In this document: piece by piece, positions 61,246 to 64,000 of the stretch | Numbering within the stretch: the stretch's first letter is position 1 | How the letters are laid out: the number at the start of each line of letters is the position of its first letter | Assembly: GCF_027579695.1 (NCBI RefSeq) | Contig: NC_083571.1 | Coordinates: 37,180,943-37,244,942 of the forward strand | From: Neoarius graeffei | Lineage: Eukaryota; Chordata; Actinopteri; Siluriformes; Ariidae | Length of the DNA stretch: 64,000 nucleotides | Direction: 5' to 3' | Notes under the pieces: generated by a model | The model's database searches: none | Told to the model about the DNA's origin: nothing | The model's input: only the letters and a program-made list of their open reading frames with translations | Translations under genes and position numbers: made by a program

Positions 61246-61521
61246 ATGGTGGTAACAACCGTTGGTAACCTGTCTCTAAAATGTGTAGTAGGGGATGGAA
61301 GCAATTTAACAACATCGACATGTTTGCCATGCTCTGATTTTCTTTTATTGACCAGGAAAATAATAGCTGTATATTGGGGAAAGGTCTTCGATGTAAAAAC
61401 TGCTCTGGGTGTTGCCAGGTTTCCAATGCTGAAACAACTTTTTACTGCTTTCCTGTGCCTCCCACAGAGCAATGCAGATAGTGAGAGGGCTTTTTCATTG
61501 GTTAGGAAAATTTCATACTGA
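61246..61521 (+). pseudogene. hAT transposase C-terminal dimerisation (hATC) fragment
   Basis: VYWGKVFDVKTALGVARFPM then LKQLFTAFLCLPQSNADSER and AFSLVRKISY. The RFP.L......L..P.SNADSERAFS signature is the hATC region. No other part of the transposase or hAT ends are found nearby. Confidence 0.8.
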
Positions 61522-61556
61522 GTACAGAAAAAATATGGCTGCAGACGCATTAACTG

Positions 61557-61932
61557 CATATCCATCCATCATCTGTAGCCACTTATCCTCTTCTACAGGG
61601 TTGCAGGCAAGCTGAAGCCTATCCCAGCTGACTATGGGCGAAAGGCGGGGTACACCCTGGACAAGTCGCCAGGTCATCACAGGGCTGACACATAGACACA
61701 GACAACCATTCACACTCACATTCACACCTACGGTCAATTTAGAGTCACCAGTTAACCTAACCTGCATGTCTTTGGACTGTGGGGGAAAACGGAGCACCCG
61801 GAGGAAACCCACGCGGACACGGGGAGAACATGCAAACTCCACACAGAAAGGCCCTCGCTGGCCACGGGGCTCGAACCTGGACTTTCTTGCTGTGAGGCAA
61901 CAGTGCTAACCACTACACCACCATGCCGCCCC
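61557..61932 (-). mobile_element. SINE copy, full length, slightly diverged
   Basis: CATCCATCATCTGTAGCCAC at the tail side to the reverse-strand head GGCGGCATGGTGGTGTAGTG. More substitutions than other copies. Confidence 0.92.
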
Positions 61933-62033
61933 AACTTAATATCTGCAAATTAAAATGAACTGTGATGAGGAGCTACAGCTGCTACCCAAGCAGTGATATT
62001 ATAGCTAGTGCCAAATTTGCAACATCTTTGTAC

Positions 62034-62231
62034 AACCACGATTCCAAAAAAGTTGGGACAAAGTACAAATTGTAAATAAAAACGGAATGCAATGATGTGG
62101 AAGTTTCAAAATTCCATATTTTATTCAGAATAGAACATAGATGACATATCAAATGTTTAAACTGAGAAAATGTATCATTTAAAGAGAAAAATTAGGTGAT
62201 TTTAAATTTCATGACAACAACACATCTCAAA
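62034..62231. mobile_element. solo Tc1-type terminal arm
   Basis: CAACCACGATTCCAAAAAAG through ACATCTCAAAA matches the right arm of the Tc1 element at 26840-28444 in reverse. It breaks off where the next repeat begins, so no transposase is linked. Confidence 0.88.
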
Positions 62232-62439
62232 ATATAGCTGCAAGCAGCAATGCGGGGCCAAGCAGGATGACCCAGCCTAAGTTGCCATGGCAACAGAAAG
62301 AACTGACCAGGCAGACGGTCATAGGCACGCACAGGAAGTGTTTACAAGCAGAAATGTACCTCCAACCAGATGGTTAGAGGCATGCACGGCTTCACCGTCA
62401 AATTCGATTGACTGTGATGGCTGAAATTACTTCAAGTGT

Positions 62440-62475
<36 letters not shown>

Positions 62476-64000
62476 AAAAGACTGCTGAGATATGAGCTCA
62501 ATTATATATGAGCCAAAACACATTTTGGAAAGTTATAGCACCCCCTAATGGCCAAAGTGCACCAAATGTGGTATGGGCACTTATGGAGGGGTGGGGCATA
62601 ATCCCACCAAGTTTGGTTAAGAAAGATCAAAGGGCTGCCGAGATATGAGCACACGTCCTGTTTCGCGTCTGCACATCCAAGTTTGATTGGCAGCCACGGC
62701 CAAACGCTTATGAAATTCGAAAAACCGGGTAAGTTTTTTGTGCAGCTTAGTGCAACGTTGCCATCTACCAAGTTTGGAAGGAATTGGTCAAAAATTGAGG
62801 GAGGAGAAGCATTTTAATTGATTTTCACATAATTCAAAATCGCGGAAAATATACAAGGCGGAATATGACGGCATAGGATGCGTTGGATTCGTTTTGACCC
62901 AAGGATTCCAGCGATACACAGATTTTGACGATCAGACATACGGTTCAAAAGTAACAAGCAGAAATGTACATGCAACTTTGGCCTGTTGTTGGCGCTAGAG
63001 AGTTTGAGGTGGTGAGTTGAAATTTGCTGACAAGAACCTTGAGCCAGCCTAGAATCAGTGTGCCAAATTTGAAAACCTGTCGTCAGACGGTTCTATGGGT
63101 TTCCATAGAATTTCATTGATTTTAACAAAATTCAAAATGGCGGAAAATCCTCAAGGCAGAATATGACGTCATAGGGTGCGATAGATTCGTCTTGACCCAA
63201 GGATTCCATAGGCAGTAGAATTTTGTTTCTAGCCAAAACGCATCATGAGATATGAGCCAAAAGACATTTTTCCTAGTTATAGCGCCCCCTAGCAGCCAAT
63301 TTGTTCCAAATTCTTTGGGGTCCTTCAGGGAGGGGTGAGGCATAAACCCACCAAGTTTCGTTAAGATACGCCAAAGGGCGGCCGAAATATGAGCACACTT
63401 CCTGTTTGGCGTCTGCGCCTCCAATTTTGATTGGCTGCCACGGCCAAACGGTTATGAAATTCTAAAAACCGGGTAAGTTTCTTGTGGCGCTTAGTCCAAA
63501 GTTGCCATCTACCAAGTTTGGGAGAAATTGGTCCAAAATTGAGGGAGGAGAAGCATTTTAATTGATTTTCACATAATTCAAAATGGCGGGAAAACTATAT
63601 GGGCGGAAAATGACGTCATGGGGTGCTTTGGATTCGTCTTGACCCAAGGATTCCAGGGATACCAAGTTTTTGAAAATCGGACCAACGGTTCAAAAGTTAC
63701 AAGCAGAAATGTACCTGCAACTTTGACCTGCTGGTGGCGCTAGAGGGTTGGGGGTGGGGACCTAAAAATTGTTGTGCGGAATGCTGAGACTGTCTAGAAT
63801 GTGTCTGCCAAATTTGAGCATTTTCCTATGTGTGGTTCTATGGGCTGCCATTGACATCCCATAGGAGAAGAAAGTTGAATAATAAATATAGCTGCAAGCA
63901 GCAATGCGGGGCCAAGCAGTGTGACCCAGCCTAAGTTGCCATGGCAACAGAAAGAACTGACCAGGCAGACGGTCATAGGCACGCACAGGAAGTGTTTACA
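62232..64000. repeat. complex repeat: about 750-bp tandem blocks bounded by a direct repeat
   Basis: TATAGCTGCAAGCAGCAATG through AGGAAGTGTTTACA occurs at 62232-62346 and again at 63886-64000. Between them are two tandem blocks starting GTTATAGC(A/G)CCCCCTA (62532 and 63278), each with CCACCAAGTTT, CACGGCCAAACG, AAAAACCGGGTAAGTTT, TTTGACG-type and GGCGCTAGAG words in the same order. Non-coding. The repeat continues past the window end. Confidence 0.85.

Noticed and set aside
60645..61246. ORFs inside the 60450-61168 element as a transposase
   Set aside because: No DDE or HTH motif is seen and the frames cross an internal palindrome.
1542..61842. Recurrent ORFs of about 85 residues starting [20 protein letters not shown] or containing [20 protein letters not shown]
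   Set aside because: They are both-strand readings of the SINE body. They recur at every copy, have no start context or splice support, and belong to a non-coding pol III repeat.

Overview
The window is vertebrate nuclear DNA, almost certainly from a teleost fish. It holds two multi-exon genes on the + strand with GT-AG introns. The rest is typical fish mobile DNA: Tc1-like, hAT, Harbinger-like and TTAA-flanked DNA transposons, a Ty3/gypsy chromovirus-type retrotransposon, Penelope-like and LINE fragments, and about 19 copies of one tRNA-derived SINE. No species can be named from the sequence alone; the SINE and Tc1 content would fit a catfish-like ostariophysan, but that is a guess.

Gene 1 (2483-40350, +) is the 3' part of a STRA6-family retinol-transporter gene, most likely stra6l (rbpr2). 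Fourteen exons are visible and its first exons lie left of the window. Its introns are greatly swollen. Intron 1 abuts a LINE whose tail touches the exon. Introns 2 and 5 carry SINEs, an LTR-retrotransposon remnant with a gag-like ORF, and an 8.8-kb hAT element with a second hAT-like element and two Tc1 elements nested in it. Intron 12 (22534-39874) is filled by a 16-kb inverted-repeat element with TTAA flanks, into which two more Tc1 elements, a complete gypsy element, a Harbinger element, a Penelope fragment and several SINEs have inserted.

Gene 2 (coding 44747-56951, +) is a complete tdrd7, encoding a LOTUS/Tudor germ-granule and lens protein. Seventeen coding exons join into one open frame of 1,017 codons plus stop. 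A likely 5' untranslated exon ends at 42520. Its introns hold a 1.6-kb TTAA-flanked element with a P2X7-like cysteine motif, a 2.7-kb element with long terminal inverted repeats and a decayed transposase, and a LINE fragment flanked by a direct repeat of about 137 bp. The stra6l-tdrd7 order matches the mouse Stra6l-Tdrd7 neighbourhood as I remember it, and this is the main reason to prefer stra6l over stra6.

The right end (57000-64000) is intergenic: inverted SINE tails, two direct copies of a 400-bp repeat, a Harbinger-like element, a hAT C-terminal remnant, and tandem blocks of about 750 bp bounded by a direct repeat that runs to the window edge.

The best candidates for something under-described are the TTAA-flanked elements. 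In two of them the terminal inverted repeats contain the start of the element's own coding region. Two of them carry complementary halves of a cysteine-rich domain otherwise known from the P2X7 receptor tail. A Harbinger-like element also carries a triplicated THAP zinc-finger exon.
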